From Glossina fuscipes (taxonomy: Eukaryota > Arthropoda > Insecta > Diptera > Glossinidae): a stretch of DNA of 64,000 nt. The translations under genes and the position numbers were made by a program. Shown here one piece after another: positions 49,438 to 61,079 of the stretch (positions are counted from its first letter, which is position 1; each line of letters starts with the position of its first letter). The notes beneath the pieces were generated by a model, which searched no databases, was not told the DNA's origin, and saw only the letters and a list, made by a program, of their open reading frames with translations. The stretch is from contig NW_023998455.1 of NCBI RefSeq assembly GCF_014805625.2, positions 431,106 through 495,105 of the forward strand, given 5' to 3'.

Positions 49438-52400
49438 ATGATGTCATCAGAAGAGGACACAGACTGTTACGGATTGTTTACTGATGACGATAAGTCTCTA
49501 CTTAAGCCATTATTATCAAAGAATCCGGCGAATAGTTCAGCACTTCAGTCATCTCAATCTCTTAAAACGGATTCGGAAATACAGCATACCAGACCTCAAA
49601 TAAATAACAACGATCAACAGCAAATACAGAAACAGCAGCAGCAACAACAACAACAACAACAACGACAACAAGAGAAAGAAGGCGAAAATTCAAGCGATTA
49701 TAAAAAAGTAGAGAAAAATTCAAGCATTCACGACGTAAACGAGAACCACCACAATAATAATAATAAAAATCATCACGACGACGACGACGAAAACGCCGGA
49801 GACGACGACGACGAAGTTCAATTTCTCATCGGCCCAAGCAATAACAATAATACAATTTCTCATAACATAAGTTGTGGTAGTTTACAGACTTCGAGTAATA
49901 TTAGTAAACAACAAGTCGTAACAGACGACGAACGTGCTACAGAAAGTAGTCAGTGTGGTGCTGTCAACAAGACAACAACGTCGTCGTCGTGTGCCTCCTC
50001 GAAATATATTAATAATAATAATAATAATAGTAATAACAATATTAAGACAAACATCGCGTGTTCGTCCTTAAAAATCTCGCCATCATCAACTCGTTTGTCT
50101 TCAAATAGTCCGCGTAATGTGCAAAAAACAGAGAAACTGTTAAATCAAAATCATAGTGATTATTTAACAACAACAGCAACAACAATAATAACAACAACAC
50201 CAACAACAGCAACAACAATAACATTCCCCGAGGAGGAATTACAAAAAAGTGATACAGTTATAGATTTATTTAACTCTATACCGCAAACGACAACATTTAT
50301 TAATCAAACGACTAATAATAGTCCAGCATCGGTACCATCGCCACCCTTGCTAACGCCGTCAACAGCTGCTGCCTTAATGAGTAGTGCTGCTGCGGCTGCC
50401 GCGGGTGCCGCTGGAGGAACTCTCTATGGAGCCTTATTAAATCAAAGTGCTGCTAACTCCGCGCAATCGTCTTCACAATCGAAAACAAATAATATCGGTA
50501 ACCATCAACAATCACCGACCGGAACCGGTTCGGCGTCGTCTTCACCCACTGCTTCGCTATTAACCGGTCAGTTCACAGCCGCATTAGGTAATCTATTTAG
50601 CGCCAACGGTTTTAGTTCGGCGAAAATGTTAAACGAGCTCTTCGGGCGGCAAATGAAACAAGCACAAGATGCTACCAGTGGTCTTCCAACCACACTCGAC
50701 AATGCCATGTTGGCCGCGGCCATGGAATCGGCAACAAACGCCGATCTCCTTAGTGCAGCTGGTTTAGTTAATAGCTTAGGCTTGAATGCCACTAATAAAT
50801 TGCTTAACAATAATACGATAACTAATCATAATGCTGAGCATCAGCAATCAACGCAATCGTCTCCGAAAAATCGTCGCACCAGCAATTGCAGTGAACGTTC
50901 GGTGGACGATAATGGTTCTAGGACGGGTGATCTGACGACGACGCCGCCAAGGACTCCATCAGTCGGAGTTAATTCGACGTCTGGAGTTACCCCGAGCTCG
51001 CCCAACCTGCAGCAACAACAAAATGACTTGGCTCATCATATGCTACGCAATATTTTGCAAGGCAAAAAGGAACTTTTGCAGTTGGATCAAGAATTACGCT
51101 CGGTTATAAATCAACAGCAGCAGCAGCAGCAGCAGCAACAGCTGAAAGATTCTGCTCAAGATTCTTTAAAACATAATAATAATAATACCAACGCAGCCAA
51201 TAATAATAACAACAATAATAATAATAATGTGACAAGTGACAACAAAAATGATAACAACCCGAATGTGATAAATCTTATTGATGACACGATGTCTGATATT
51301 AAGATTAAAAGTGAACCAAATAGCACCAACATGGATATATTAAATGGTGAACGTCGCAAGTCACAAGATTCGGAAGTAAATGGCTCCCAACACGAAGAAG
51401 AACAACGCTCTGAAACTGATCAATTAGATCAGCAGGATAACGAAGCACAAGATTCAGAGCGTTTGGATTTACCTGCTGCTGTTACGAAAAAAGAAGCTGA
51501 AGATATTTTAGAAGATGTTGAGCTTATGGGTCTAAATTCTCGTTCAGATCTTGAGTCCTTAGCATCACCGAGTCATTCGGATATGATGTTACTTGATAAT
51601 AGTAAAGATGGCTTAGAAGATGATTTAGATAAAGAAAGTATTAGTACCGTTAGTAAAAAGCCAGATATGAAAAGAGCTCGGGTTGAAAACATTGTTTCAA
51701 GTATGCGTTCAAGCCCTTCGTCAAATTTACCCCATATGCAGGTAAACGGGTGCAAGAAACGTAAACTCTATCAACCACAACAACACGCTATGGAGAGATA
51801 TGTGGCTGCCGCAGCTGGTCTTAATTTTGGTCTTAATTTACAAAGCATTATATTGAACGATGACGGTGATTCCGATGACATTGAATCGCCTCAATTGCAG
51901 CAGAAGCGTGATGAGAAAAATGCTCTTAAATCACAGTTACGTTCAATGCAAGAACAATTGGCCGAAATGCAACAGAAATATGTGCAATTATGCTCTCGCA
52001 TGGAACAGGAGAGCGAGTGTCAAGAAATCGACGATACTGGCAGTGATAGTATGGAACAAGACGATAACGGTGCTGAATTATCACCATCACCATCTTTAAC
52101 GGGTGAATCTGGTATACAGGAGAAAACGTCACAGGATTCTGAAAGAATTAACTTAACTTCTCCTAACATACCCACATTGAAAAATGGCAAACATGTTAAT
52201 AACCAAAATGCAGGGATGAATTTAGAAAATGCTCCCAATATGCTTTCACAAATGATGAGCAAAATGATGTCGGCGAGTAAATTGCATAATCCTTTGGTAG
52301 CCCATCCGCATATGCAGCAATCGTTTAATGGCCCTCTACCTCTGCTACAGCACATGCCACAGTTACAAACTGGAGACGGTGCTCTAACCCACCCCGCTAT

Positions 52401-54857
52401 TAGTAATGCAGCTGCAATGTACTTGGGCCAACAATTTTTTTTCGAGCAGGAGGCTCGAATGGCAAAAGAAGCTGCTGAGCAACAAGAACGTCAGCAGCAA
52501 CAGCAACAACAATTGCAGCAACAGCAACAACAAGCGCAACAAGAACAACAAGAGCAGCAACGACGTTTCGAACAAGAGCAGCAACAACGCCGCAAGGAAG
52601 AACAACAACAACAACAACAGCAGCAGCAGCAAGCTCAACAGGCCCAACAGCAAGCTCAACAGCAAATGCAAAGGCAGCAACAGCAATTGCAACAGCTGCA
52701 ACAGCAACAACAGCAACAGCAGCAACAACAACAGCAAATGGAGCAACAGGTAAATAATATGCCCGTATTGCAAGCTCCTTCAAGACCTCAGCTGCATCAT
52801 AATCGTATGCAAAGGCATAATAACAACGCTTTAAAAACTGAGCTTTCAGAGAAATTTAATATGTTGCGATCAAGCTCAAGTTCTATAATGCGCATGTCAG
52901 GCGCTGATCTTGAAGGTCTAGCCGATGTTCTCAAATCCGAGATAACGACATCATTGTCAGCTCTAGTCGACACGATTGTAACACGTTTCGTGCATCAACG
53001 TCGACTGTTCAGTAAACAATCTGAATCAGTAGCTGCTGCGGCCGAACAACTCAATAAAGACTTACTTTTGGCCTCGCAGATTCTGGATCGCAAATCGCCA
53101 CGCACCAAAGTGGCCGATCGATCCAATAACAATAACAGCAGCAATAATAATAATACAAATAACACAGCTTCCGCCCAATCTGCCCAAGTTGGTGTTGCAG
53201 TCAATCAAGCAGGTAATAATGGTTCTCTACTCCTAGTTAATACTAATAGTAACAATGCAACGACTAACCTTAATAATCCAAATCAAAATATGTCCAATAG
53301 TACCCAGTTGGGTCACTTACAGGCGACTGTAAGTAACGGTCCCCAAATGCACACGGGCGGGGTAACCGTCAATGTGCCTCAACATCCGCTAAATAGCCAA
53401 ACAAATAATCAGGTAAATAGTACGCCAAATATGGCTGCGACGTTAAATGTCCAAAATTGTCAAAACCTTATAGCTGCACCACGCCTCAACGGCAGCCAAC
53501 TATCATTTCCCTCGCCAGCGGCAGCAGCAGCTGCAGCGATGGGCCTGCAAATGCATCATGCTGCTGCGGCTGCGGCTATGTCTGCAGCCGCCGCAGCATC
53601 TAGCCAACAAAATCTTAACCAACATCATCAGAACAATGTTGTTGATGTTGGCGGTAATGCACCCTCAAATATAAACGCAATGACAAATGCGAATAGCACA
53701 AACCTAAATAGCACAAATGCCAATACTAACAACAACAATAGCTTAAGTACAATTAATATACCACCACCTCATATACGCCCTTCGCCCACAGCGGCAGCAA
53801 TGTTTCAGGCACCTAAAACACCGCAGGGGATGAATCCAGTGGCAGCTGCTGCTTTATACAATTCAATGGCAGTTGGAGGTCCCAATCAGTTGAATCCATT
53901 TTGTATGCCTGAACCTCGAGATCAAAAACCGTTGCAACAACAACAGCAACAGCAACTAGAACAAAATGAAGCTTTGAGTCTGGTGGTAACACCTAAAAAA
54001 AAGCGTCACAAGGTAACGGATACTCGGATTACACCACGCACGGTGAGCCGTATATTGGCTCAAGATGGCATGGTGCCACCGAATACGGCAGGAGCAGTTG
54101 GTCCCACCGGACTGGCTCCTAATGGTCAACAAATGCAAACCAACCAAAATCAAGTGCTTTGCAATAATAATAACAACAACAATAATAATATGAGTAACGG
54201 CAATAATGCCATGAACCCCGCCGCCCTTAGCAATAACATGAATACCATTAATAGCATGAATAACATGAATAGCATGAGCAACAATAATTGCATTCCGCAA
54301 GTTAGCAATGGCAACAGTCAGAATGTGAATACAACACCCGCCCAGAGTCCGTCGCCGAGAAGTCAAGCGCCTGCCTTCCATCCGGCCCCGCAACCACCAC
54401 CACCACCCATGTTGCCCGTATCGTTACCAACCTCGGTCGCCATACCAAATCCGTCGCTGCATGAATCGCAAGTCTTCTCACCCTATAGTCCATTTTTTAA
54501 TCCACATCCAACGCATGCACCGCCGCCACCGCCTCCACCGCATGCTGGCAGCCATACCGGTCAACATGTCCCGCCTTCAGCCGCTCAAATGCATCACATG
54601 AAACTATCCGCCAGCCCGCCAGGTAGTCTAGGCAGCCTGATGGACACACGTGACGGTTCACCACCACTGCCTCCCCATCCGCCAGCTATGCTACATCCTG
54701 CTTTATTAGCGGCTGCCCATCACAGCAGTTCGCCCGATTACAGTGCTCACCTTCGAGCGGCCATTGATGCTCAGGATCGCAATTCGGATTGCAATTCGGC
54801 CGATATGCAATTCGATGGCATGCAACCGACCATATCGTTTTTGAAACAACAAATGAT
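49438..54857 (+). CDS. pros: Prospero, large coding exon (N terminus to just before the homeodomain)
   Basis: Encodes about 1806 residues of Prospero, the transcription factor inherited asymmetrically by ganglion mother cells that ends self-renewal and drives neural and glial fate. The N terminus [14 protein letters not shown] matches fly Prospero. Visible landmarks: polyQ at about 60-80; acidic stretch (112-130); Ala-rich stretch (308-325); basic nuclear-targeting clusters at 740-746 and 773-776 (KKRK); a predicted coiled coil at 824-862; a huge Gln-rich tract at 1019-1103; a conserved helix-like block starting [20 protein letters not shown] (1157-1191); a basic block [19 protein letters not shown] (1520-1538); and Pro runs near 1652 and 1694. 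Asn runs are scattered throughout. Drosophila Pros is about 1403 residues, so the extra length here comes largely from low-complexity runs. The start is the first of two adjacent ATGs. The exon ends with a U2 donor (gat|gtgagt). Unspliced, the frame would stop two bases later at TGA. A U12-type donor lies upstream at 54831|54832. Confidence 0.95.
54832..54841 (+). promoter_or_regulatory. pros: U12-type 5' splice site of the pros twintron, one mismatch
   Basis: Reads atatcgtttt against the U12 consensus ATATCCTTT. The mismatch is at intron position +6 (G for C), the third base of a Ser codon. Its place, exactly after the codon for Thr in MQPT, matches the Drosophila Pros-S junction as I recall it. 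It is in frame zero. Confidence 0.6.
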
Positions 54858-55816
54858 GTGAGTAATTAATTAACTTAAATTTTTGATTAAAAAACTAAAT
54901 AAAAAATCTTAAGGAAAATGTAAAGAAGAAAAGAAGAAAAGGAAAAGTAAAAGAAAAAGCGTTAACCAGTCTATTGCTCACATATGATTTCCATTGTTAT
55001 GTATGTCTGATGAAATGGGAAACCAATCAAGTGTCATTTTATGTTATGTTAATTTATTTTTTATATTGTTGTTGTTGAAATGTAATCAAAACCTTATTTC
55101 GCCCACAACCCTAATCGTTTACTTAAGTCCGGTATTAAGAATCTATTGTTAAAAGCAGACAAACGAATAGAAAAAAGAAAACACTATTTAAGATGGCATT
55201 AACTGCTCTCGAAGACTCGAAGCTTTTTGAAAATAATAGGAAATGAGGTAAATAAAATGCAGAGTATTGGTCATCCCCTCTAACTCGCTAATAACAAAAG
55301 AGCGAAATAAGAAAAACACCCTTTAAGGTGCATTTACTTTCTAAAGCAAGAATAACAGCAACAACAACAACAACCGCTACTGCATACGTAAAGCGTACGC
55401 TTGAATGAATGAAATCAATGCAATACAGGTGCGCGGGTTGAATACCCCCACTTCTAGCCCAATACTATATATACTACATACATACATATGTGTTTATATA
55501 TATATATATATATATATATATGCAGTCAACCTTTAACTACTGAAAACTTATTCTTCTACTTCTTTACGTACTTCACCGATATGAGATTTATTTTTCTCTC
55601 GCAAATATTTTTCTTTAAATTACAATCACTTAATACAAATTTGTGTTTGTTTTCCGTTATTCTCTTTTACTTTTACGCTCTCTTTTTACATATATATATA
55701 TATATATATTGTGGCTCCTGTTTTATAATTCATTATGGGAAATATAATCAATGAATTAAATGAAATCATTGTCGTCTCATCGACATAATCATCATCGTGT
55801 GAAAAAAACACATTAG
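54858..55816 (+). other. pros: pros twintron, inner U2-type intron
   Basis: Runs from gtgagtaatt to a TAG at 55816 (959 bases), phase 2. Donor is strong. The acceptor is weak, with purine-rich DNA (gaaaaaaacacattag) in place of a pyrimidine tract. Acceptor choice rests on alignment: using 55817 gives [11 protein letters not shown] before the homeodomain, which lines up with the Drosophila Pros-L peptide in the same place (K, then an acidic residue, then SLT, then H). TA microsatellites lie at 55496-55520 and 55690-55709. Confidence 0.7.
54911..54961 (+). promoter_or_regulatory. pros: Purine-rich element downstream of the U2 donor
   Basis: About 50 bases of almost pure purine (aaagaagaaaagaagaaaag and flanks), beginning about 53 bases after the U2-type donor. 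In Drosophila a purine-rich element just downstream of the U2 5' splice site of this twintron regulates the choice between U2 and U12 splicing. Position and composition agree, but function here is inferred. Confidence 0.5.
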
Positions 55817-56002
55817 AAAAAATAGCGATTCGTTAACCACGTCACATTCCTCAACATTAACACCGATGCATCTGAGAAAGGCGAAACTGATGTTCTTTTG
55901 GGTACGTTATCCCAGCTCATCTGTGTTAAAAATGTATTTCCCCGATATCAAATTCAATAAGAACAATACAGCACAATTGGTGAAATGGTTCTCAAATTTT
56001 CG
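55817..56002 (+). CDS. pros: Prospero exon encoding the first part of the homeodomain
   Basis: A 186-base exon, phase 2 at both ends. After the Pros-L segment ([11 protein letters not shown]) it encodes [20 protein letters not shown], then [20 protein letters not shown] and [11 protein letters not shown]. This is the atypical Prospero/Prox1 homeodomain: helix 1 ([11 protein letters not shown]), helix 2 (VLKMYFPDI) and the DNA-recognition helix start ([10 protein letters not shown]). The exon ends cg|gtaagt, a strong donor inside the recognition helix. The next exon should begin with the EFYYIQMEKY region and the Prospero domain, and it is not in the remaining 8 kb. Mixed with the upstream exon it gives at least 1868 residues for the L form. 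Confidence 0.95.
55830..55847 (+). promoter_or_regulatory. pros: U12-type branch point and 3' splice site of the pros twintron, altered
   Basis: Branch-point-like tcgttaac at 55830-55837 differs from the consensus TCCTTAAC by one base (G for C), the third base of a Ser codon. The in-frame end of the U12 intron, before TCC TCA ACA TTA, falls after CAT at 55847, about 11 bases from the branch adenosine. That is ideal spacing, but the terminal dinucleotide is AT, whereas the Drosophila intron ends AC. The nearest AC (55845) would break the reading frame. Confidence 0.55.
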
Positions 56003-56079
56003 GTAAGTACATCAACTAAAAGAACATGAAGAGTATCAACAATTTTTTTCGATAGAATACAAGAAAAAAAATTATAACG

Positions 56080-56640
56080 GGGCACGGCCCACCATTAAAT
56101 GCCCTACATTATCTTACAAATATTCATATAATGTCTTTTCAAAATGCGACGATGTATGGAAAGTGGTCGAAAAAGTGGTCCGACCCGAACCATTGCGTAT
56201 TTGAGCCAAAACATGTTAGTGCTTTAAATGTCACTAAAATATCTTAAAAATTACGTCGTACGAGATGAACACAAGCAAACGGGTTGGAAAGACGGACAGA
56301 AAAGTTTAGATCGATTCAGAAAGCGACCGTGAATCGATAAGTATAATAGAAGGTGATTCCATATCAAGCCCTTCTGCCCTGCTGCACATATCCGCACAAA
56401 CTTAATGTATCCTAAATAAAGACGGATTGACAAGCGTGGATCAATTCAGAAAGCGACGTTAAATCGATCGGTATAACAAAAGGTGTATCCATTTCAAACC
56501 CTACTGTATGCTACAATCATTCGCACAAACTTAATGTATCATATGTAACATATGAAAACAAGACGTACACACAGACAGACAAACTTAAATCGATTAAGAA
56601 CCTATCGGTATAATAAAGAGTGAATCTGCTGCAAACAACC
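56080..56640 (-). repeat. Dispersed repeat copy (family D1) with an internally triplicated left end, reverse orientation
   Basis: Starts ggcccaccattaaatgcc and includes catataatgtcttttcaaaa, gtggtccgacccgaaccatt, gagccaaaacatg and aaagacggacagaaaag. The segment gacggac...aaatcgat...cgcacaaacttaatgtatc then recurs with starts near 56292, 56421 and 56574, making a small tandem array of about 130-150-bp units. Confidence 0.75.
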
Positions 56641-57084
56641 GCGCAAAGTTCTACCTAAGTAAATAAAAGGTCTCCATCCAATATGTATATGCCTGGAGAA
56701 TATAATCTTGCAAGAACGAAGGTATTACGTTTTTGTGTATGTGATTTATAGCAGGCTATCTTTTTATTATAACAATTGCTTTGATAAATAACACTAGTGA
56801 TTTGACGTATTAACGGATTGCGCTTAGTTTTTGAACCACATTGATCTATTTTGCGATTTAACCCCTCCCACCATCCCCCTTCACCCCTTCGCACCATCGC
56901 CCAATAAAAACTTTTTCTTAAAAGATGAGCGTTTGTAAGGCAATAAGGTTTCATTTTTAATACCTAAGGGCTTTTTTTCTTACTGTTTATATATTGGCTC
57001 TATTTCAGGGATAGATTGTAATTCTAACTGTAAAATATAAGAAATCTAAAACGATGCAAAATAATCAATCTTCTGTGATAGCAT

Positions 57085-57200
57085 TATGGCTTCATTCGGC
57101 GATCAACTTTACTGGAAGCTCTACCACACTTGTGATTTGAACCAACGGCCTTTGAGTTGTTAGTCGAGACAAAGCATATGATAAGACTTACGAAGGGTAT
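57085..57200 (-). repeat. Isolated tRNA-like (SINE-type) copy
   Basis: Reverse complement contains ggccgttggttcaaatcaca, a near-perfect box B, followed by a gtgtggtagagc segment comparable to gtgtggtttgat of the other copies. Box A is not clear. Confidence 0.4.
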
Positions 57201-57606
57201 GTTTAATATCGCGCTTCGATAATTCAATGGGCAAATAATGCCTACTACAACCATTACTGATTCAATGTCCATAGCAGGTAGTATTTAGCGACAAAGGAGA
57301 CTATATATATATATATATGGCCCCTTAAAACACCTAGGCATTCACGTGTTTTCCCTAAAGTGGTAAGGTAGATCAATTTTAATAGAGAAATCCCTAGTAG
57401 TTCGATGAATAGAATAATAGTTAACCAAGTTTAAATTATCTCCGATTATAATACTTGAAGCAATGAAGATGCCGCCAGATAAAATTAACCTATTAAGGGA
57501 TAAATTGTACTAATGCCATTTACTTGGCTAAGATAGTAATCGCTTTAGTGTCGACACTTTTTTGTACGACTCCTTGTGTGTAATATAATAAAAATCCTGA
57601 TTATTT

Positions 57607-57810
57607 TTGTGGTATAATCATATCCCTAATAAAAATTTTTTTTGTCTCATCCATGAAGAATACTTTCGGAAGGTATCAAAAATTCCTCGCGAGCATGTTG
57701 GAAATAGCTTTTTATTTAAATCATTTGAAAGTATACTGATAGATAAGAAAAACGAAGAATATGCACACAACGAATTGTTCATAGATGTCTTAAAGAGCAG
57801 AAAAATTTGA
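57607..57810 (+). other. Short unidentified open frame
   Basis: 67 codons with a protein-like run (HEEYFRKVSKIPREHVGNSF, then KKNEEYAHNELFIDVLK). No initiator ATG in good context, no splice sites and no family recognised. It lies inside the pros intron, next to a decayed minus-strand relic, so a mobile-element remnant is possible. Confidence 0.2.
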
Positions 57811-57849
57811 AATTTAACGGCTGCACTTGTTGAAAGAAAACTCATTGGT

Positions 57850-58550
57850 TCTTACTTGCTTCCCGCGAACGGGCCCTCTCTTCCAGGCCCAGTTTACACG
57901 ACAATCCCATATCACGTAGAGATTCTATACAAAGACTGGACTACCAGATATGAGAATTTGCCCAAACTCCCCCCGCTGGATAAGGGAAATTCTATTTCAC
58001 GCTTTTAATTATTTAAAGCCCTCTTGACATTCGGTTTAGGGTAACCACAACCAACACAGTACCTCCTTCGAGTCGAATTCCGAGCCGTAAACGCTTAAAA
58101 ATACCTTATGAGAACGTACAGCTTATCAAGGTGGACATTCTAACACCCGTGTTTCCCAGTTCAGATTCCAATGCTTTTGGTTTGTCATTCAGCCAACCAT
58201 TCAGATGCAGTATAACTTCTTTGGCCCCCTCAAAAACATCACAGATCTGTGTTAAATATAAAAAACCTTTAAACAGACGATTTCCGATTGTCTCGATGAC
58301 TTCTCAATGGAGAATTCTCAACGCCGAAATGCCATGTCTCCATGGTTTAACGTCTGCCCTTGTGAAGTCCATAAGCCTCCCGGGTAATTAACAAACGATT
58401 TGCAGTACTTCCCAGCTTGCAAGTGAGAGGATCTATTCCAAGATTGAGGCATCAGATATGGAAGTTTGGGTATGGTCTTACAGATTGAACTTTTCCTAAT
58501 GCGGGTCCCATCATCAACAAAAACCCTCGTATCTTCCATCACCGATATAC
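57850..58550 (-). pseudogene. Decayed unidentified protein-coding relic
   Basis: The minus strand carries protein-like stretches in different frames: VFVDDGTRIRKSSICKTIPK and LPYLMPQSWNRSSHLQAGKY (58318-58542), then after a frame break VFEGAKEVILHLNGWLNDKP and KALESELGNTGVRMSTLISC (stop at 58106), and further on LGKFSYLVVQSLYRIST before a stop. Composition is less AT-rich than the surrounding intron. I do not recognise the family; a transposable-element protein or a retrocopy of a host gene are both possible. Confidence 0.4.
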
Positions 58551-60435
58551 AAAAAAATATTGATTTAGGAATAAGCGCGGCACGCGGTGAATTTTAAATC
58601 CAAAAAAAAAAAAAAAACTTAAAAAACTATTAAGAAAATTTTGATAAAACAAGAAGGAACCATTTGCCAAATTTATCGACTTTTAAAATTATCAGCTCAT
58701 AAGTGAAACTTCTATGTCAGTATAAAAAGCAGAAGAAAACCTTTACCTGAAAATGCATAAAAAAAAACCCGCATTTTATTCATATTAGCTATAGAGCTCT
58801 ACAGTTGACATACATATTCATAGTAGCAACAACAACAACAATAATAATAAGAACAACATAGCAAATATGGTTAGCAAGCATGCAGGGGAAACCCAAATTT
58901 TAGACGTAAACAAGACATTGCACAAAGGTATGATGAGATATGAAAGAAACCTTCATACGCGAACAAATGTACGAATGCGTGTTAATGGAAAGTGAAAAAT
59001 ATCGACTACTCTATAGGTTGGGCTCTTAGTAACTTTTGTTTACCTACCAGCAAAAAAAAAAAATTTTTCTTCTTTCGCTGATATAGAAAACGCGCCAAAA
59101 AGAAAAAACAGCTGTTTCACTTTTACTCTATGGTTTGCCTTCTTTAGCGTTGAACGTGTGCCAAGTTGCAATATTTCCGTTTGCTTTTTGATTTCTTCTT
59201 AAAGAAATAATCACCTGGTCCCGAGATTTAGTTTCGTTAACTAACCCTTAGCGCAATGAAAACCATCTGCTGGCACAATGAACCCTTAGCAAAAGTCTTA
59301 AGATCCGTTTCTTATGAAATGCAAGTAACAGCAACAGCAACAACAACAATTGTAATAAGAAATGTAAAAATCAAGATAAGCACCTTTTTTTTTTTCTTTT
59401 TTCACGTTGTCTCGATTTCTTAAAGAAATTCCTTTTCTTCATTTGTGTTTTGTGATTTAATGCGCAAGTCGTTTCGTTGCAAAATTTCAAAAAAGAAAAA
59501 AAAAAAAAAAAGAAAAGAAGAAAAGCAATAAGAACAAACAACGAGAGCAGCAAACGACAAAACTCTAGAGTAAGTGGTGATACAACTTTTCTTAAGACGT
59601 TCTCTAAACGTTACTTACGCATTTCTTTAAGGGTTGTATGTTCGTGTTCTAACGAAATTCATCATTTACTTGCTTTGCTTGTGTGTATGGGAATTTTTCT
59701 TTAGATTTTTTTTTTCTTTTATTTACTTTTTCTGTTTTTTTTTTTCTTTTTTTTTCACTCCCGTATAGTTTTAGCTAAGAGGGTTAGTTTTTATTCATGT
59801 TTGTGCGGTTTATGCCCTATTGTCCTTAAATAAAATGGGTGGGAATTTATATTTGGTGGCCTTTCCCCTAATGCTTATTCAAGTCTTTCATTCATGGCCT
59901 TTATTCAAGCATCGACTTCTCGTGAATAGTTTAATGAAACTTATGATTATTATTTTTATTTTGATAAAGTTAACCGTTTTCCGGTGTGAAAAAAGGTTAC
60001 TCATATCAAAGAACAACAACAATAACAAAAAAAAAAAAAATAACGGGCGCTTGAGTAGATATTGAAAGTCAAGCAAACAAGTACAAGTACAATGAGTAAA
60101 TAATTTTTAAAAAAAATTTTTTTTTTAATATTACAACTAATCTTTAAACTGAAAATTGCAAAGTATTTTATCAATTGTGGGCGGGGATTCGAGTCATTTC
60201 CTTTAGATAATTTTGACAAGTGTTGAAGTCATATTCTACACATTATGCTGTGTTTCAATTTTGTCTTTTAATCAGCCACTGAGGAGTTCTACTAGCACAG
60301 TTTTTTTGACTACACAAGCTTTCCAACAACATATGGGCGATTGGACCGTGTACTATATTATTACGTAGGCAATCCATACAAAGACTTGAAAAAGCTTTCG
60401 TTCTCAAAATATATCAATATGCTTAAGAGTATTTA
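58551..60435. other. Intronic sequence with simple repeats
   Basis: CAA-type tracts at 58828-58850 and 59328-59348, poly-T (59383-59402, 59706-59755) and poly-A runs. No exon recognised. Confidence 0.55.
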
Positions 60436-60439
60436 TGTG

Positions 60440-60700
60440 ATCTTTACTTCTGTTTGCTTGTACAAATGAAAGCATGAAAGCGATCTAACTCTTAAAGTTT
60501 ATTGGTAGAGCTTGCCCCACCATTTGTCCGTGTGTCCCTCTCGCTTTCAAACCTATAAGTCGCAATTTTTGAGTTACTTTGATGAAGCTTGGTACGTCCA
60601 CGTGTTTTTTTCCTGCTATTGTAAATAGTCCGGGGCGGGGGGGGCCCTTCCTCTCGACCACATCCCATATAACGTCTTATTCAAAAAGTAAGAAAAAATT
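60440..60700 (+). repeat. Dispersed repeat copy (family D1)
   Basis: Includes catttgtccgtgtgtccc, cgcaatttttgagttacttt, gatgaagcttggtacgtcca, cgtgtttttt and gaccacatcccatataacgt, in family order. A run of nine or more G near 60634-60645 is a local oddity. Confidence 0.65.
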
Positions 60701-61079
60701 TATTTTTTGATTCCAGTTCTGCATAAATTTTAGTTCAGTTCATAGCTTGTAAAGATATAATCGACTATGATAGTGCGGTTACTATTCTGAAATGAATCTC
60801 TATTCGAGAATTTATCCTCGATTGAATTCTTTCTACCCAAAATATGAGATTCCCTCTTGATTATGGAACTGTGGAACAATCTACCAATAATTTCTCTTTA
60901 GTGGTAACTGTTAAGTAAGAAAATTATATTTGACCGATGTCGAGTATTTTATACTCACTCAAGGCATAGCCGATTCTTTCCATTTTCGTACAGTTTGCAC
61001 AGGACCCCCATAGTATATAAATGCCAACTTTCATCATTGTATATGTTGTTGATTATAATTAACGAGCAAAATACCAAAC

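Noticed and set aside
52384..52783. Minus-strand leucine- and valine-rich open frames within pros
   Set aside because: They are antisense readings of the CAA/CAG tract in the pros coding exon.
54858..54861. Reading the pros frame to its TGA at 54859-54861 as the true C terminus
   Set aside because: The stop overlaps a strong GTGAGT donor and the homeodomain exon follows downstream in matching phase.
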